Shown: positions 17,168 to 26,121, numbered from the stretch's first letter. The stretch is DNA of 64,000 nucleotides from Phaeodactylibacter luteus (GCF_007993045.1 NZ_VOOR01000009.1:1-64000); one strand, 5' to 3'. Translations and numbers: made by a program. Notes: a model not told the origin generated them from the sequence alone.

Positions 17168-17398
17168 ATGAAAAACCTGCTCGCCCGGCTCTGCTTTCTC
17201 CTGGCATTTTGCCATGCCCCCACCCTCTTGTCAGCTCAGGAAGGCGGGGCATCAAAAAGCCCCTACAGCAGCCAGAAAACCATCGGTCAAGGACAGGAGC
17301 TATGGTATGAGTCTCCTTTTTTATGGATTGGCGCAGCCCTTTTTATCGCCCTCACAGGCTACCTCATTTACAAACGGAGCAAGCAGGCTTACACCTAA
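17168..17398 (+). CDS. Small single-pass membrane protein with signal peptide, unknown function
   Basis: A 76-residue protein: a signal peptide (MKNLLARLCFLLAFCHAP, cleavage near LLSAQ), a short Ser/Gln-rich periplasmic part, one transmembrane helix (FLWIGAALFIALTGYLIY, about 51-69) and a basic cytoplasmic end. The frame is open upstream to 16976, but only this ATG gives an export signal. No family is recognised. It sits 127 bp before the baeRF3 gene on the same strand. Confidence 0.55.
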   Translation: MKNLLARLCFLLAFCHAPTLLSAQEGGASKSPYSSQKTIGQGQELWYESPFLWIGAALFIALTGYLIYKRSKQAYT

Positions 17399-17525
17399 TG
17401 CTAAGCCCCCCCATTTACAAGCAGGGCTTAAGAAGCTGGAAAATGAGCGGAGCTTAGCGCCTGTTTGGAGCGCTTAGGGGGAATTCCACCCACCCACATT
17501 TCTTTCATCATCAAAACCAGACCAC

Positions 17526-18659
17526 ATGATAAACGATAAGCAGTTTAGAACTTTAGCAGCATATAAAGGAAAGTACCTTATCTCTATTTTCATCCCCACC
17601 TATCGTGCGGGCCATGCAAAAGAAGACCGGCTGAGGTTCAAAAATGCACTGTCTGAAGCCAGCAAACGGCTCGAGTCGGCCGGTGCGCCAACTAACGAAG
17701 CCCGGAAAATACTGAGGCCTGGGCAGGAGCTGCTGGAAGACTCCCGGTTTTGGCTTCACCTATCCGACGGGCTCTGCTTTTTTGCAGGCCCAGATTTTTC
17801 CCATTACGAGATCATGCCCATCACCTTTGATGCCAGAGTATCTATAGGCCGGTCCTTTCTATTAAGCCCCCTCCTGCCAGTGCTCAACCATGACAGCAGG
17901 TTCTTCCTGCTCGCCCTGAGCCAAAATGAAATCCGCTTTTTTGAAGGCAGCCGCTACAGCATCACCCCTGTACAGATCGAAGACTTAGTGCCAAAGGATA
18001 TGGCGAGCCTTTTTGAGCTGAGCGATGCTCCAGGCACGCTTCAGCACCATGGCAGCAGCCAGCAATCTCAAGTTTACCACGGTCATGGATATGGCAAAGA
18101 CGATCAGGAGCAAGACCTGATAAAATATTTCCGGGAAGTTGACGAAGGGCTGATGCAAATGCTTCACGATGAGCAGCCCCCTATGGTTTTAGCCTGCGTA
18201 GACTACCTTTACCCTATCTACAAATCCATCAGCAAGTACAGCCGAATTTATCCAGAGCCCATCCCCGGCAACCCCGACCATCAGGACGCAGTGCTGCTGC
18301 ACGAGAAAGCTTGGTCGCGGTTAGGGCCGTACTTCCATCAGCAGCGGGAAGAAGATGGCGCACAGTTCGGCGAGCGGAAATCGAAAGCGATGGGCACTGT
18401 GGAGCCCACCGAAATTATCCCGGCAGCTGCCTATCAGAAAATCGAGGTTTTGTTTTTGCGCAAAGGCGCCCGCCTGCCCGGGAAGTTCGACCCCTCTGTC
18501 AACCAATTGGACATAACCGAGGGCTTTTCCTATGAAAACATGGACCTGCTTGACTTTGCAGCTGTACAGACTTACCTCAATGGTGGCAGAGTATACCTGA
18601 TGGAAGCGTCAGAAATGCCAGCCCCTTCCACTCCTGCCTGTGCTATTTACCGCTACTAA
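17526..18659 (+). CDS. Bacterial archaeo-eukaryotic release factor family 3 (baeRF3) protein
   Basis: A 377-residue soluble protein. Family hallmarks are visible: IFIPTYRAGHAKEDRLRFKN near the N-terminus, FFLLALSQNEIRFFEG (about 120-135), HGHGYGKDDQEQDLIKYFRE (about 185-205), MVLACVDYLYPIYK, and an IPGNPDHQDAVLLHEKAW segment. baeRF proteins are related to eRF1/Pelota domains and are proposed to act on ribosomes, perhaps under stress, but no biochemical function is established. It is a single gene ended by the strong hairpin at 18688-18725. Confidence 0.8.
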   Translation: MINDKQFRTLAAYKGKYLISIFIPTYRAGHAKEDRLRFKNALSEASKRLESAGAPTNEARKILRPGQELLEDSRFWLHLSDGLCFFAGPDFSHYEIMPITFDARVSIGRSFLLSPLLPVLNHDSRFFLLALSQNEIRFFEGSRYSITPVQIEDLVPKDMASLFELSDAPGTLQHHGSSQQSQVYHGHGYGKDDQEQDLIKYFREVDEGLMQMLHDEQPPMVLACVDYLYPIYKSISKYSRIYPEPIPGNPDHQDAVLLHEKAWSRLGPYFHQQREEDGAQFGERKSKAMGTVEPTEIIPAAAYQKIEVLFLRKGARLPGKFDPSVNQLDITEGFSYENMDLLDFAAVQTYLNGGRVYLMEASEMPAPSTPACAIYRY

Positions 18660-18687
18660 GAACAGGCTTGGAGCACACAGCAATAGC

Positions 18688-18725
18688 AAGGTCCCCTGCC
18701 GTTGATCAACGGCAGGGGGCCTTGC
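18688..18725. terminator. Strong hairpin terminator
   Basis: An almost perfect inverted repeat (CAAGGTCCCCTGCCGTTG with CAACGGCAGGGGGCCTTG) lies between the convergent baeRF3 and DUF4197 genes and can serve both strands. Confidence 0.75.
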
Positions 18726-18755
18726 AGTACAAGCTTATGAGAAAACAATGGGAGA

Positions 18756-19505
18756 TCAGTTGCCTGATTTGTTGTCCTGCCGGGCAAAGACCCGCTTAAG
18801 GAGGTCGGTTGTACGCGCACTGACGTTGGTCCGGATTTCTTTTTCCTTTTTTTCTACCATAGTGAACAGCCCTTTCAGTGCCTGCCGGGTCACGTAGTCA
18901 TCCAAGTCAGGGTTGGCCTGCTCAACGAAGGGGATTTTGTTGTAAGCGTTGACCGCATCTCCCCAATATTGCCGGGCTTTGAATTTATCCAGGGAGGAAA
19001 CGATGACCGGGTTGAACTCCGCGTACAGGTTGTTGTAAGTGACCCGGTTGAGGTATTGGGTAGCAGCATCGTCATTGCCCATCAAAATATCCAGGGCATC
19101 CCGGAAAGTCATGGCCTTGATGGCGTCCACAAAAATAGGCTTAGCCTTGGCAGCAGCATCTTCTGCCCCCCGGTTGATTTTTTCCAGAATGACCTCCTCC
19201 ACCTCCCGGAAGCCAGGGATGTTCTGCAGGCGGTCAGCCACTTTTTGCGCTTCAGGCGGCAGGCCGATTTTGTAAGGGCTTTTGTAGTAGCCGTCCTGTT
19301 GAGAGAGCCGTTCGGCCCCTTCGCTGATGCCAAACTCCAAAGCCTGTTTCAGCCCCCGGCCGATTTCTTCGTTGGTGAGCGCGCCAGAGCCGGAAGAGAG
19401 GGTCTCCAGGGTGGCTTGGATCTGCTGTGCAGTGCAACCGACCAAGAGGGAAGCAGCAAGAATAAAAAGCGTGAGCGAGCGGGCAAACCGATGGTTCATA
19501 GTCAT
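18756..19505 (-). CDS. DUF4197 domain lipoprotein
   Basis: A 249-residue protein with a lipoprotein signal (LFILAASLLVGC, lipobox LVGC near residue 23-24). The mature part follows DUF4197: GRGLKQALEFGISEGAERLS, KIGLPPEAQKVADRL, AMTFRDALDILMGNDDAATQYL, and YVTRQALKGLFTMVEKKEKE near the end (quoted in part). The family is widespread in Proteobacteria and Bacteroidota with no known function, presumably at the outer membrane or periplasm. ATG at 19505 or 19499 are both possible starts. It is separated from folB by about 70 bp on the same strand. Confidence 0.85.
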   Translation of the reverse strand: MTMNHRFARSLTLFILAASLLVGCTAQQIQATLETLSSGSGALTNEEIGRGLKQALEFGISEGAERLSQQDGYYKSPYKIGLPPEAQKVADRLQNIPGFREVEEVILEKINRGAEDAAAKAKPIFVDAIKAMTFRDALDILMGNDDAATQYLNRVTYNNLYAEFNPVIVSSLDKFKARQYWGDAVNAYNKIPFVEQANPDLDDYVTRQALKGLFTMVEKKEKEIRTNVSARTTDLLKRVFARQDNKSGN

Positions 19506-19577
19506 TTGTTTAAGGTACTGTGAAGAGGTGTTGAGTGATAAAAGAACGCAGCAGGGGCAGGCGAGGTTGTACCTGGC

Positions 19578-20003
19578 TCAATCCATAGCAGGCAAATAGC
19601 CGGACAGGTCGCCTTTGGCAATCATGACCCAAGCGGCACTGACATTACCGCCAAGAGGCGGGTTCTTTTTCCGCAGCCGGACATACAGCCCGGTGATGTT
19701 ATCGAACTGCTCTATCAGGCGGTCGGCAATCCGCTCGACTACAGCCTCCAAAAGCCGGGTGGGCTTTTTCATTTCTACTTGGCAAAGCAGATAAATCGTC
19801 TCATAATTGACCGTAGTGGGGATGGCCGCGTCTTCATCTTCATCTTCCCCCAAGTCTAAGTAGAGGTCATCCGATTCAGCAGCCAAGTCCGTTTCTGTAT
19901 TGACCATAACATCAAGGAGGAACTCATTGCCGAGGATCTGCTCCTCTTCGTAGTAGCCGTGCGGGGCAAAAAAGCGCATGCCCTGGAGTGCAATTGTTGC
20001 CAT
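19578..20003 (-). CDS. folB: Dihydroneopterin aldolase with acidic insert
   Basis: A 141-residue FolB-like protein of folate synthesis. The catalytic region HGYYEEEQILGNEF follows MRFFAPHG near the N-terminus. VNYETIYLLCQVEM (about 66-79) matches the family 'v.Y..i....' motif, and LLEAVVERIAD precedes a VRLRKKNPP strand. An acidic stretch (LGEDEDEDAA, about 53-62) enlarges the loop before VNYETI. The start at 20003 is supported by a TAnnTTTG-type box at 20020-20027; the longer frame would begin upstream of that promoter. Confidence 0.85.
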   Translation of the reverse strand: MATIALQGMRFFAPHGYYEEEQILGNEFLLDVMVNTETDLAAESDDLYLDLGEDEDEDAAIPTTVNYETIYLLCQVEMKKPTRLLEAVVERIADRLIEQFDNITGLYVRLRKKNPPLGGNVSAAWVMIAKGDLSGYLPAMD

Positions 20004-20019
20004 AAATGCGGGTTTTGCC

Positions 20020-20027
20020 CAAAAGTA
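20020..20027 (-). promoter_or_regulatory. Bacteroidota -7 promoter element before folB
   Basis: TACTTTTG on the minus strand (CAAAAGTA on plus), 17 bp upstream of the folB ATG, implies a very short leader and fixes the start at 20003. Confidence 0.5.
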
Positions 20028-20090
20028 AGGCAGGCTGTCAAAATTAGGTAGCATTCAAAGGCTAATGTAGCGCAGCCGGGCATTATTCCT

Positions 20091-20098
20091 TACCTTTG
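20091..20098 (+). promoter_or_regulatory. Bacteroidota -7 promoter element before the glutaryl-CoA dehydrogenase gene
   Basis: TACCTTTG matches TAnnTTTG exactly, 68 bp before the ATG at 20166. It is divergent from the folB promoter. No clear -33 TTTG is seen. Confidence 0.45.
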
Positions 20099-20165
20099 CC
20101 CAATTGATGCAACAAACATTTTTAGGGTGCCCACCCTGACCAAAATCCAAAAATAACTTCAAACT

Positions 20166-21389
20166 ATGCCTGATACAGGACAAGCCGTAAACGGCACCAT
20201 CGAAAAGCGGGCCCGGGAAGATAAGTTTCAGGGGCATGATTATTACGCCATTGACGAGCTCCTCGAAGACGACCACCTCATTGCCCGGGACGCTGTGCGC
20301 ACCTGGGTTAAGCAAGAGGTAAGCCCTATCATTGAAGAATACGCTGAACGGGCAGAATGCCCCAAGCACCTCTACAAAGGCCTGGCTGAGATTGGCGCTT
20401 TCGGCCCCAACATCCCTGCAGAGTACGGCGGTGGCGGCATGGACGAAATCGCCTATGGCCTGATTATGCAAGAGCTGGAGCGGGGCGATTCTGGCATCCG
20501 TTCTATGGCTTCTGTGCAAGGCTCTCTGGTGATGTACCCCATCTGGAAGTATGCCTCTGAAGAGCAAAAGCGGAAGTACCTGCCCAAATTGGGCAACGGG
20601 GACTTCATCGGCTGCTTCGGCCTGACGGAGCCCGACCACGGCTCCAACCCTGGCGGCATGGTGACCAACATCAAAGATGATGGCGATGCCTACATCCTCA
20701 ATGGCGCAAAAATGTGGATCACCAACTCCCCGGTAGCGGATATCGCGGTAGTCTGGGCAAAGGATGAGGAAGGCAAAATCCGGGGCATGGTCGTCGAAAA
20801 GGATATGCCGGGGTTCTCTGCCCCAGAAATACACGGGAAATGGTCTTTGCGCGCCTCCATCACCGGCGAGCTCGTCTTCGAAGACGTACGCGTGCCCAAA
20901 GCCAATGTATTCCCAGAAATCCGGGGCTTGCGCGGGCCGCTCTCCTGCTTGTCTAAAGCCCGGTTTGGCATTGCCTGGGGCGCTATCGGAGCAGCTATGG
21001 ACTGCTACGATTCGGCTCTGCGCTATTCGCTGGAGCGCGAACAGTTTGGCCGCCCGATCGGCGGTTTCCAGCTGACGCAGAAAAAGCTGGCGGAAATGAT
21101 CACAGAGATCACCAAGGCCCAGCTCTTGGCTTGGCGCCTCGGCACCTTGGCCAACAAGGGCAAAGCCACACCTGCTCAAATCTCCATGGCCAAGCGCAAT
21201 AATGTGCACATGGCCCTCGAAGTAGCCCGCGAAGCGCGGCAAATCCATGGCGGCATGGGCATCACCAGCGAGTACCCGGTCATGCGGCATATGATGAACT
21301 TGGAAACCGTGCTGACCTATGAAGGCACCCACGATATCCACCTCCTGATCACCGGGCACGATGTTACTGGCCTGAATGCCTTTCAATAG
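20166..21389 (+). CDS. gcdH: Glutaryl-CoA dehydrogenase-type acyl-CoA dehydrogenase
   Basis: A 407-residue FAD enzyme. The glutaryl-CoA dehydrogenase branch is indicated by RSMASVQGSLVMYPI (about 115-129), GCFGLTEPDHGSNPGGM, MWITNSPVADIAVVWAK, KWSLRASITGELVFEDV, LKRNN-like MAKRNN, and the C-terminal TYEGTHDIH, whose Glu386 is the expected catalytic base. The enzyme converts glutaryl-CoA to crotonyl-CoA in lysine and tryptophan catabolism. A single gene with its own promoter and a strong terminator at 21423-21452. Confidence 0.92.
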   Translation: MPDTGQAVNGTIEKRAREDKFQGHDYYAIDELLEDDHLIARDAVRTWVKQEVSPIIEEYAERAECPKHLYKGLAEIGAFGPNIPAEYGGGGMDEIAYGLIMQELERGDSGIRSMASVQGSLVMYPIWKYASEEQKRKYLPKLGNGDFIGCFGLTEPDHGSNPGGMVTNIKDDGDAYILNGAKMWITNSPVADIAVVWAKDEEGKIRGMVVEKDMPGFSAPEIHGKWSLRASITGELVFEDVRVPKANVFPEIRGLRGPLSCLSKARFGIAWGAIGAAMDCYDSALRYSLEREQFGRPIGGFQLTQKKLAEMITEITKAQLLAWRLGTLANKGKATPAQISMAKRNNVHMALEVAREARQIHGGMGITSEYPVMRHMMNLETVLTYEGTHDIHLLITGHDVTGLNAFQ

Positions 21390-21422
21390 GGCCTGCCGGT
21401 AAAACAGCATCACTTGTCCCTT

Positions 21423-21452
21423 ACAGGGGCCTTCTCGAGGGAAGGCCCCTGT
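21423..21452 (+). terminator. Hairpin terminator after gcdH
   Basis: A 12-bp perfect stem (ACAGGGGCCTTC with GAAGGCCCCTGT, loop TCGAGG) followed by ACTCATTTT. The remaining gap to 21705 shows no gene or element. Confidence 0.75.
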
Positions 21453-21704
21453 ACTCATTTTAACAGGATATGCTAAACGGTATCCGCTTTTCGTTACTCC
21501 TACCGACGTACGCTTCTGAACAAGCCTGGAAGGGGTTAAGAAGTTGCTTGACTTGCCCCGAGGGTGCAACAATCAGCTGATTCGTTTATTTTTACTAAGG
21601 AATAGTGTAGATTCCGGCTTTCACTGTGGCCTCCCGCCACATTTAGCCGTCTTTAAGCAGAGCCCTCCCTGTGGCTTGCACAATATTCAGACAAAAATCC
21701 AAAT

Positions 21705-22919
21705 ATGAGAAAACCGACCATTCTCCCCCTTTTGCTGCTTTGTTGCTTCGCTTTTCAGGGGCTGGCGCAGGACACCATCTTTCTGAACAACCCTTCCTTT
21801 GAAGACTTCCCCCGCCACAGCCGCCCGCCAAGAGGCTGGAAAGACTGTGGCTTCCCTGGAGAATCCGCTCCGGATACACAGCCGAGCGGCGACTTTGCCG
21901 TTACTTATCCAGCCACAGACGGCGAGACCTACCTTGGCATGGTGGTCAGGGACAACGAAACCTGGGAATCCGTTTCTCAGCGCCTGAGCCGACCATTCCA
22001 GCCGGGCACTTGCTATGAATTCAGCCTGCAGCTCGCCCGGTCGCCTTATTACGTAAGCGTCAGCCGGCGCACAGAACGGGAGACCAATTTCAACCAGCCG
22101 GTTAAAGTCCGCATTTATGGAGGCTTCGATTACTGTGAAAAAAGGGGCTTCCTTGATGAGACCAATCTGGTGAAGGAGTCTTATTGGATGCAGTACAATT
22201 TTAAATTCGAGCCTACACAGGCTTATACCTACATCGTCATCGAGGCTTTCTACGAGACGCCTACCCTCTTCCCTTACAACGGCAACGTTCTTGTTGACAA
22301 CGCCTCTCCCATCCGGCCTATCCCTTGCGATGAAGATATCCCTGCGGAGCCACAAGATATCCCAGAAGTGGAGCAGCCTTCTATTGCCAACCTCAACACC
22401 CCTCCCCCAGCAGCAGAAAACCTTCCTGCGGAAAACAACGAGCCGGTCAAACCCGCTGCCCCTACCCCGTCTAAGCCAGATACACAAGAACAAACACCCC
22501 CTCCTCCTGCGCCCAAAGAAGAAGTGACCATTGCTGGGGTAAAAAGGTCTGAAATGAAAAAAGGGCAGACCATCCGTTTGGACAAACTCTACTTTGAAGC
22601 GGACAGCGCCCGGATCACCAAGCAATCGTCTACCGTACTCAAAGAGGTGGCAGACTTCATGAAGCAGAACACTGACGTCTCCATTGAGATTGGAGGGCAC
22701 ACCAACAACCTCCCGCCCGATGACTACTGCCTCCGCCTTTCCACAGCGCGCGCTAAAGCGGTGGCAGAGTACCTCAAGCAGTATGGCATTGATGCCAAAC
22801 GGCTGCAGTACAAAGGGTATGGAAAAGATAGGCCTGTCGCCTCCAACAAAACGGTTTATGGCAGGCGCCAAAACCAACGGGTAGAAATCAAAATCCTAGA
22901 AATAGGCAGCGATGGGTAA
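21705..22919 (+). CDS. OmpA-family outer-membrane protein with N-terminal binding-like domain
   Basis: A 404-residue exported protein with a signal peptide (about 1-21, ending GLAQ). Its N-terminal domain of about 180 residues looks like a secreted beta-sandwich module: NPSFEDFPRHSRPPRGW, GETYLGMVVRDNETWESV, a QLARSPYY stretch. A Pro-rich linker follows (about 205-270). The C-terminal OmpA peptidoglycan-binding domain runs from about 290 to 400 (LDKLYFEADSARI, IEIGGHTNN, LSTARAKAVAEYL, YGRRQNQRVEI). It probably links the outer membrane to peptidoglycan while presenting the N-terminal module. No beta-barrel is evident. Single gene with its own terminator. Confidence 0.85.
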   Translation: MRKPTILPLLLLCCFAFQGLAQDTIFLNNPSFEDFPRHSRPPRGWKDCGFPGESAPDTQPSGDFAVTYPATDGETYLGMVVRDNETWESVSQRLSRPFQPGTCYEFSLQLARSPYYVSVSRRTERETNFNQPVKVRIYGGFDYCEKRGFLDETNLVKESYWMQYNFKFEPTQAYTYIVIEAFYETPTLFPYNGNVLVDNASPIRPIPCDEDIPAEPQDIPEVEQPSIANLNTPPPAAENLPAENNEPVKPAAPTPSKPDTQEQTPPPPAPKEEVTIAGVKRSEMKKGQTIRLDKLYFEADSARITKQSSTVLKEVADFMKQNTDVSIEIGGHTNNLPPDDYCLRLSTARAKAVAEYLKQYGIDAKRLQYKGYGKDRPVASNKTVYGRRQNQRVEIKILEIGSDG

Positions 22920-22941
22920 ACCCTGTGCCGCCCAAACACCA

Positions 22942-22972
22942 AAAGCCCCGGGGGAAATCCTCCGGGGCTTTT
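22942..22972 (+). terminator. Rho-independent terminator
   Basis: AAAAGCCCCGGGGG pairs with CCTCCGGGGCTTTT followed by a T-run; it sits between the convergent OmpA-like gene and aroA. Confidence 0.8.
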
Positions 22973-22999
22973 TTGTCCAAATCATTGGGGGCAACGGGG

Positions 23000-24247
23000 C
23001 TATCCTGCTTCCTCTACCTCAAACCCCAATGAAGCCAAGTCTTTCCAATAGTCGGGGTATGACTTGACCACAACACCCGGTTCTTCAATCTCAATAGGGT
23101 GCTGTAAGGCCAGTGGGGCAAAAGCCATCGCCATCCGGTGGTCTTCGTAAGTTGCAAAAACAGGGGTATGACGGTACATGGTCTTCCCTTGCACCTGAAA
23201 ATAATTCCGCTCGCCAGAGAATGGCAGCTCCACCAAATTGGCATTGACCTTTTGCAGCTCTTGCTGCAGCGCTAAAATGCGGTCCGTCTCTTTGATCCGA
23301 AGCGTTTCCAGGCCGCAAAAAGTAGCTGGCACGCCCAAGCCCGCACAGCACACGGCAAGGGTCTGCGCCAGATCGGGGCAGCGCAGAAAGTCCCAGGCAA
23401 ACTCTGCGGGCACTTCTGCCCCCTTGGGCTTATGCAAGTGTACCCCCGTTTCATTAAAAGTAGACTGAATGCCAAAGGCCTCCATCATCTCTACCAACAC
23501 CGCATCGCCCTGCACACTATCCTGGAACAGCCCATCCAACTGTAGGCTGGCTTCCTCAGCCAAGGCTGCGATGGCATAATAGTAGGATGCTGCGGACCAA
23601 TCTGCCTCCACCGTGAAGGGCTTCGGCTCATACGCTTGCGGAGGCACCGTAATGGTATTGCCCTCCCACTTATGGCTCACGCCAAAATAGGCCATCAGGT
23701 TGAGGGTCATCTCTATGTAGGGGCGGGAAACAACTTGCCCTTTGAGCTGCAGCGCAAGCCCTTCGGGCAAGGTGGGGGCCAGCATAAGCAAAGCGGAAAT
23801 GTATTGGCTGCTTGTACTGGCAGCAATCGACAAGCGGGCTGTCTGGCCAAAACGATGGCCTGGGCCTATTTTCAAAGGCGGATAGCCCTGCTGCTCCAAG
23901 TATTCGATGTCTGCCCCAAGCTCCCGGAGCGCCTCTACAAGCACTCCGACAGGGCGCTGCTTCATCCGCTCGGTGCCTGTAAGGGACTGCGTGCCATCCT
24001 GGCCGGAAAGGTAAGCCGTAAGGAAACGGAATGTGGTGCCCGCCGCCCCTGCATCGAGCACCTCCTCTTTGCTTTGCAGTAGGCGCTCCAGCAGAACGGT
24101 ATCCTTAGCATTGGCTAGGCGCTGTATTTCAAAGCCTTGCCCGCTGAGCGCCCTGATGATCAGGGCCCGGTTGCTAATGCTCTTGGAGCCTGCCAATTGG
24201 ACACGCCCGTGGATGATTGGCTTGGGGTGATGTACCAGATAGGTCAT
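23000..24247 (-). CDS. aroA: 3-phosphoshikimate 1-carboxyvinyltransferase (EPSP synthase)
   Basis: A 415-residue shikimate-pathway enzyme that joins shikimate-3-phosphate and phosphoenolpyruvate. GSKSISNRALII (about 20-31) is the substrate-binding start, GAAGTTFRFL (about 68-77) corresponds to the PEP-binding NxGTxxR-type region, and RIKETDR near residue 318 is the conserved motif with Arg/Lys/Glu contacts. EDHRMAMAFA is near 368. It stands alone here; aroB lies about 20 kb away, so the pathway genes are dispersed. Confidence 0.95.
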   Translation of the reverse strand: MTYLVHHPKPIIHGRVQLAGSKSISNRALIIRALSGQGFEIQRLANAKDTVLLERLLQSKEEVLDAGAAGTTFRFLTAYLSGQDGTQSLTGTERMKQRPVGVLVEALRELGADIEYLEQQGYPPLKIGPGHRFGQTARLSIAASTSSQYISALLMLAPTLPEGLALQLKGQVVSRPYIEMTLNLMAYFGVSHKWEGNTITVPPQAYEPKPFTVEADWSAASYYYAIAALAEEASLQLDGLFQDSVQGDAVLVEMMEAFGIQSTFNETGVHLHKPKGAEVPAEFAWDFLRCPDLAQTLAVCCAGLGVPATFCGLETLRIKETDRILALQQELQKVNANLVELPFSGERNYFQVQGKTMYRHTPVFATYEDHRMAMAFAPLALQHPIEIEEPGVVVKSYPDYWKDLASLGFEVEEAG

Positions 24248-24330
24248 AACACTAGGAATGGTGAGGCCGAAAAATGAGAAAAAAAAGGCAGAATTCCTTT
24301 TTTAGCAGCAGCTATAGTCCAATACACTGA

Positions 24331-24515
24331 AAATTGCAGCCCAGGCTTCTGCCGTTGAGATCGGGGCCTGCACCTGCCCGCGGGCAGGTGCCGCTATGCT
24401 CCGGGGCTCGCTGCCCGCTCGGCCCTATCGGGCTTGCCACCCCTGCGCAGCGCTAGGCCAATGCCCGCCTAATGCCCGAAGGGCATGAACGCCTGCGATA
24501 TTTTGGCTCAAGCCC
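24331..24515 (+). mobile_element. Class M miniature element, copy M5
   Basis: The core block (GGCAGGTGCCGCTATGCTCC, then TCGGGCTTGCCACCCC) and a right end (TGCGATATTTTGGCTCAAGCCC, to 24515) are clear. The left end is decayed around 24331-24350. No target duplication was found. Confidence 0.7.
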
Positions 24516-24541
24516 CAGCTGTTTGCAGCCCGCTCCCCCGG

Positions 24542-24736
24542 CTAATCCACCAAGTCTCGGTATCGGCTGGCAACATCCTCCACCTCCTCAGGTTGATGCC
24601 CAGCCTGTCCGCTACTTGCGGTACGGTCTGCAGAGCAGGCGTTTACCACACCAGCTTCCTGCATTGCAGCGACAAACTTCAGGAAAGCCTCTTCCTGTTC
24701 TTCTGGCACGTCTACTTTGAAACTAACCGTATTCAT
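24542..24736 (-). CDS. Small hypothetical protein, possibly antitoxin-like
   Basis: A 64-residue protein starting MNTVSFKVDVPEEQEEAFLK. The beta strand followed by an acidic amphipathic helix resembles ribbon-helix-helix or DUF2683-type antitoxin starts, but the C-terminal half (ASSGQAGHQPEEVEDVASRY) is not typical. It lies between repeats M5 and F2 with no toxin gene next to it. It could be a solitary remnant. Confidence 0.45.
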   Translation of the reverse strand: MNTVSFKVDVPEEQEEAFLKFVAAMQEAGVVNACSADRTASSGQAGHQPEEVEDVASRYRDLVD

Positions 24737-24760
24737 TGTGGTAAATTTTATCAAGCCTTA

Positions 24761-24933
24761 GCGCTTATTTAGAGCATTTTTACTCTAAAAATCAAGGAGT
24801 TGCACCTGCCCAAGGCTCCAGCATGGCCTTGGCGAAGCCGCTAAACCTGAGTTTGCCGGGCTAAAATGAAAGTTCAGCCAGGAAGCAAGGCTTATAAAGC
24901 TTTGGGGCTCAACAACAAGCCCCAAAGATTCGC
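24761..24933 (+). mobile_element. Class F inverted-repeat element, copy F2
   Basis: End GCGCTTATTTAGAGC and inverse end GCGAATCTTTGGGGC are related to the E-class ends, and TTA flanks both sides (24758-24760, 24934-24936). The core TTGGCGAAGCCGCTAAA and a TTGCCGGGCTAAAATG arm match copies F1 and F3. Non-coding. Confidence 0.65.
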
Positions 24934-24966
24934 TTAGCCGCCAGCTTACATCTTGGGGCGCTATTG

Positions 24967-26121
24967 CTATTCCTCATCCGCCGCATTAGCGGAGGTTTTC
25001 CCATCAGCAGGCTTTTGCCCCTCTTCCGCTGCTTCCCGGGCTGCCTTTTCAGCAGCTTTCCGATTGCGCAGCTCCTCATCGGAGCGCTCGTAGGCCAGGA
25101 TGATTTCCTTGACCAAACGGTGGCGGACTACATCATTGGCATCGAGGCGGATGGCAGCGATCCCAGGCAGATGCCCTAAGAGGTCTGTAGCACGCCTGAG
25201 CCCAGATTTCTGGTGGAATGGCAGGTCAATCTGGGAGAGGTCTCCCGTAATGATACATTTGGCAGAAGGCCCTAGGCGGGTCAGGAACATCTTCAACTGC
25301 ATGGTGGAGCAGTTTTGGGCTTCGTCCAGGATAATGAACGCATTATCTAGGGTCCGGCCCCGCATAAAAGCAAGGGGCGCTATCTCTATGACCCTTGTAG
25401 CCATAAACTGCTGCAGCTTTTCAGCGGGGAGCATATCATCAAGTGCATCGTAGAGGGGCCTGAGATAGGGGTCTACCTTTTCCTTGAGGTCACCGGGCAA
25501 GAAGCCCAAGCTCTCGCCAGCCTCTACAGCCGGGCGGGTCAGGATGATTTTCTTGACCATTCTGTTTTTCAACGCCCGTACGGCCAGGGCTACCGCAGTG
25601 TAGGTTTTCCCTGTACCAGCTGGGCCAATGGCAAAGACCACGTCATTATCCTCACTTGCTTCAATGAGGCGTTTTTGGTTGATGGTCTTGGCTTTGATTT
25701 GCCGGCCGCCACGGCCATGAAGGATGGTTTTATTGGCAGCGGCAGCACTGCTCAGCTTAGCCTCAAAAGGGTTGTTGCCGTTCATCAGGTCCTCAACCAT
25801 TTGCACGGAGAGCTCTTTATGCTCCTTAAGCAAGCGCACCATCATCTCGAATTTAGCCTTAGCTTGTTGGGCCTGCTTTTTTTCGCCCTGCATCCTCACA
25901 TTGCTCCCCCTGGAAGTAATGGTGACATCAGGGTAAGACTTCCGAAGAAGGTTGAGCTTGGAGTTGTTCTCTCCATAAAGCTCAACCAGATCGACGCCTT
26001 CTACCGTTAGGATAATCTCGCTCAATATGATTGGTCTCGTGTTTGTGACAAAAAAGGCTTTCCCGGGATATACCGGGCTGCCGAGTGTTTTCACAACTCG
26101 AATATATCCTAAAAAGTTCAA
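24967..26121 (-). CDS. PhoH-like ATPase
   Basis: A 384-residue cytoplasmic protein. A KH-like N-terminal part precedes the P-loop ATPase domain: Walker A GPAGTGKT at about 164-171, LTRPAVEAGESLGFLPGD, Walker B IILDEAQN near 260, and TGDLSQIDLP near 285. The C-terminal tail is low-complexity (Lys/Glu/Ala-rich). Family proteins are linked to RNA metabolism and phosphate starvation, with an unclear mechanism. The family usually begins near SEIILTVEGVDLVELYG, for which a TTG at 26025 is an alternative start, giving about 352 residues. Confidence 0.9.
   Translation of the reverse strand: MNFLGYIRVVKTLGSPVYPGKAFFVTNTRPIILSEIILTVEGVDLVELYGENNSKLNLLRKSYPDVTITSRGSNVRMQGEKKQAQQAKAKFEMMVRLLKEHKELSVQMVEDLMNGNNPFEAKLSSAAAANKTILHGRGGRQIKAKTINQKRLIEASEDNDVVFAIGPAGTGKTYTAVALAVRALKNRMVKKIILTRPAVEAGESLGFLPGDLKEKVDPYLRPLYDALDDMLPAEKLQQFMATRVIEIAPLAFMRGRTLDNAFIILDEAQNCSTMQLKMFLTRLGPSAKCIITGDLSQIDLPFHQKSGLRRATDLLGHLPGIAAIRLDANDVVRHRLVKEIILAYERSDEELRNRKAAEKAAREAAEEGQKPADGKTSANAADEE

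Noticed and set aside
17399-17525. Fragment resembling the class F end (GCCTGTTTGGAGCGCTTA at about 17461)
   Set aside because: Only one end-like motif is present with no second end or core, so it is too weak to call an element.
20055-21572. 505-codon open frame antisense to gcdH
   Set aside because: It mirrors the third-position composition of the real gene; the plus-strand protein has full enzyme motifs.
21687-22877. 396-codon minus-strand frame opposite the OmpA-like gene
   Set aside because: Antisense shadow; the plus frame has a signal peptide and OmpA domain.
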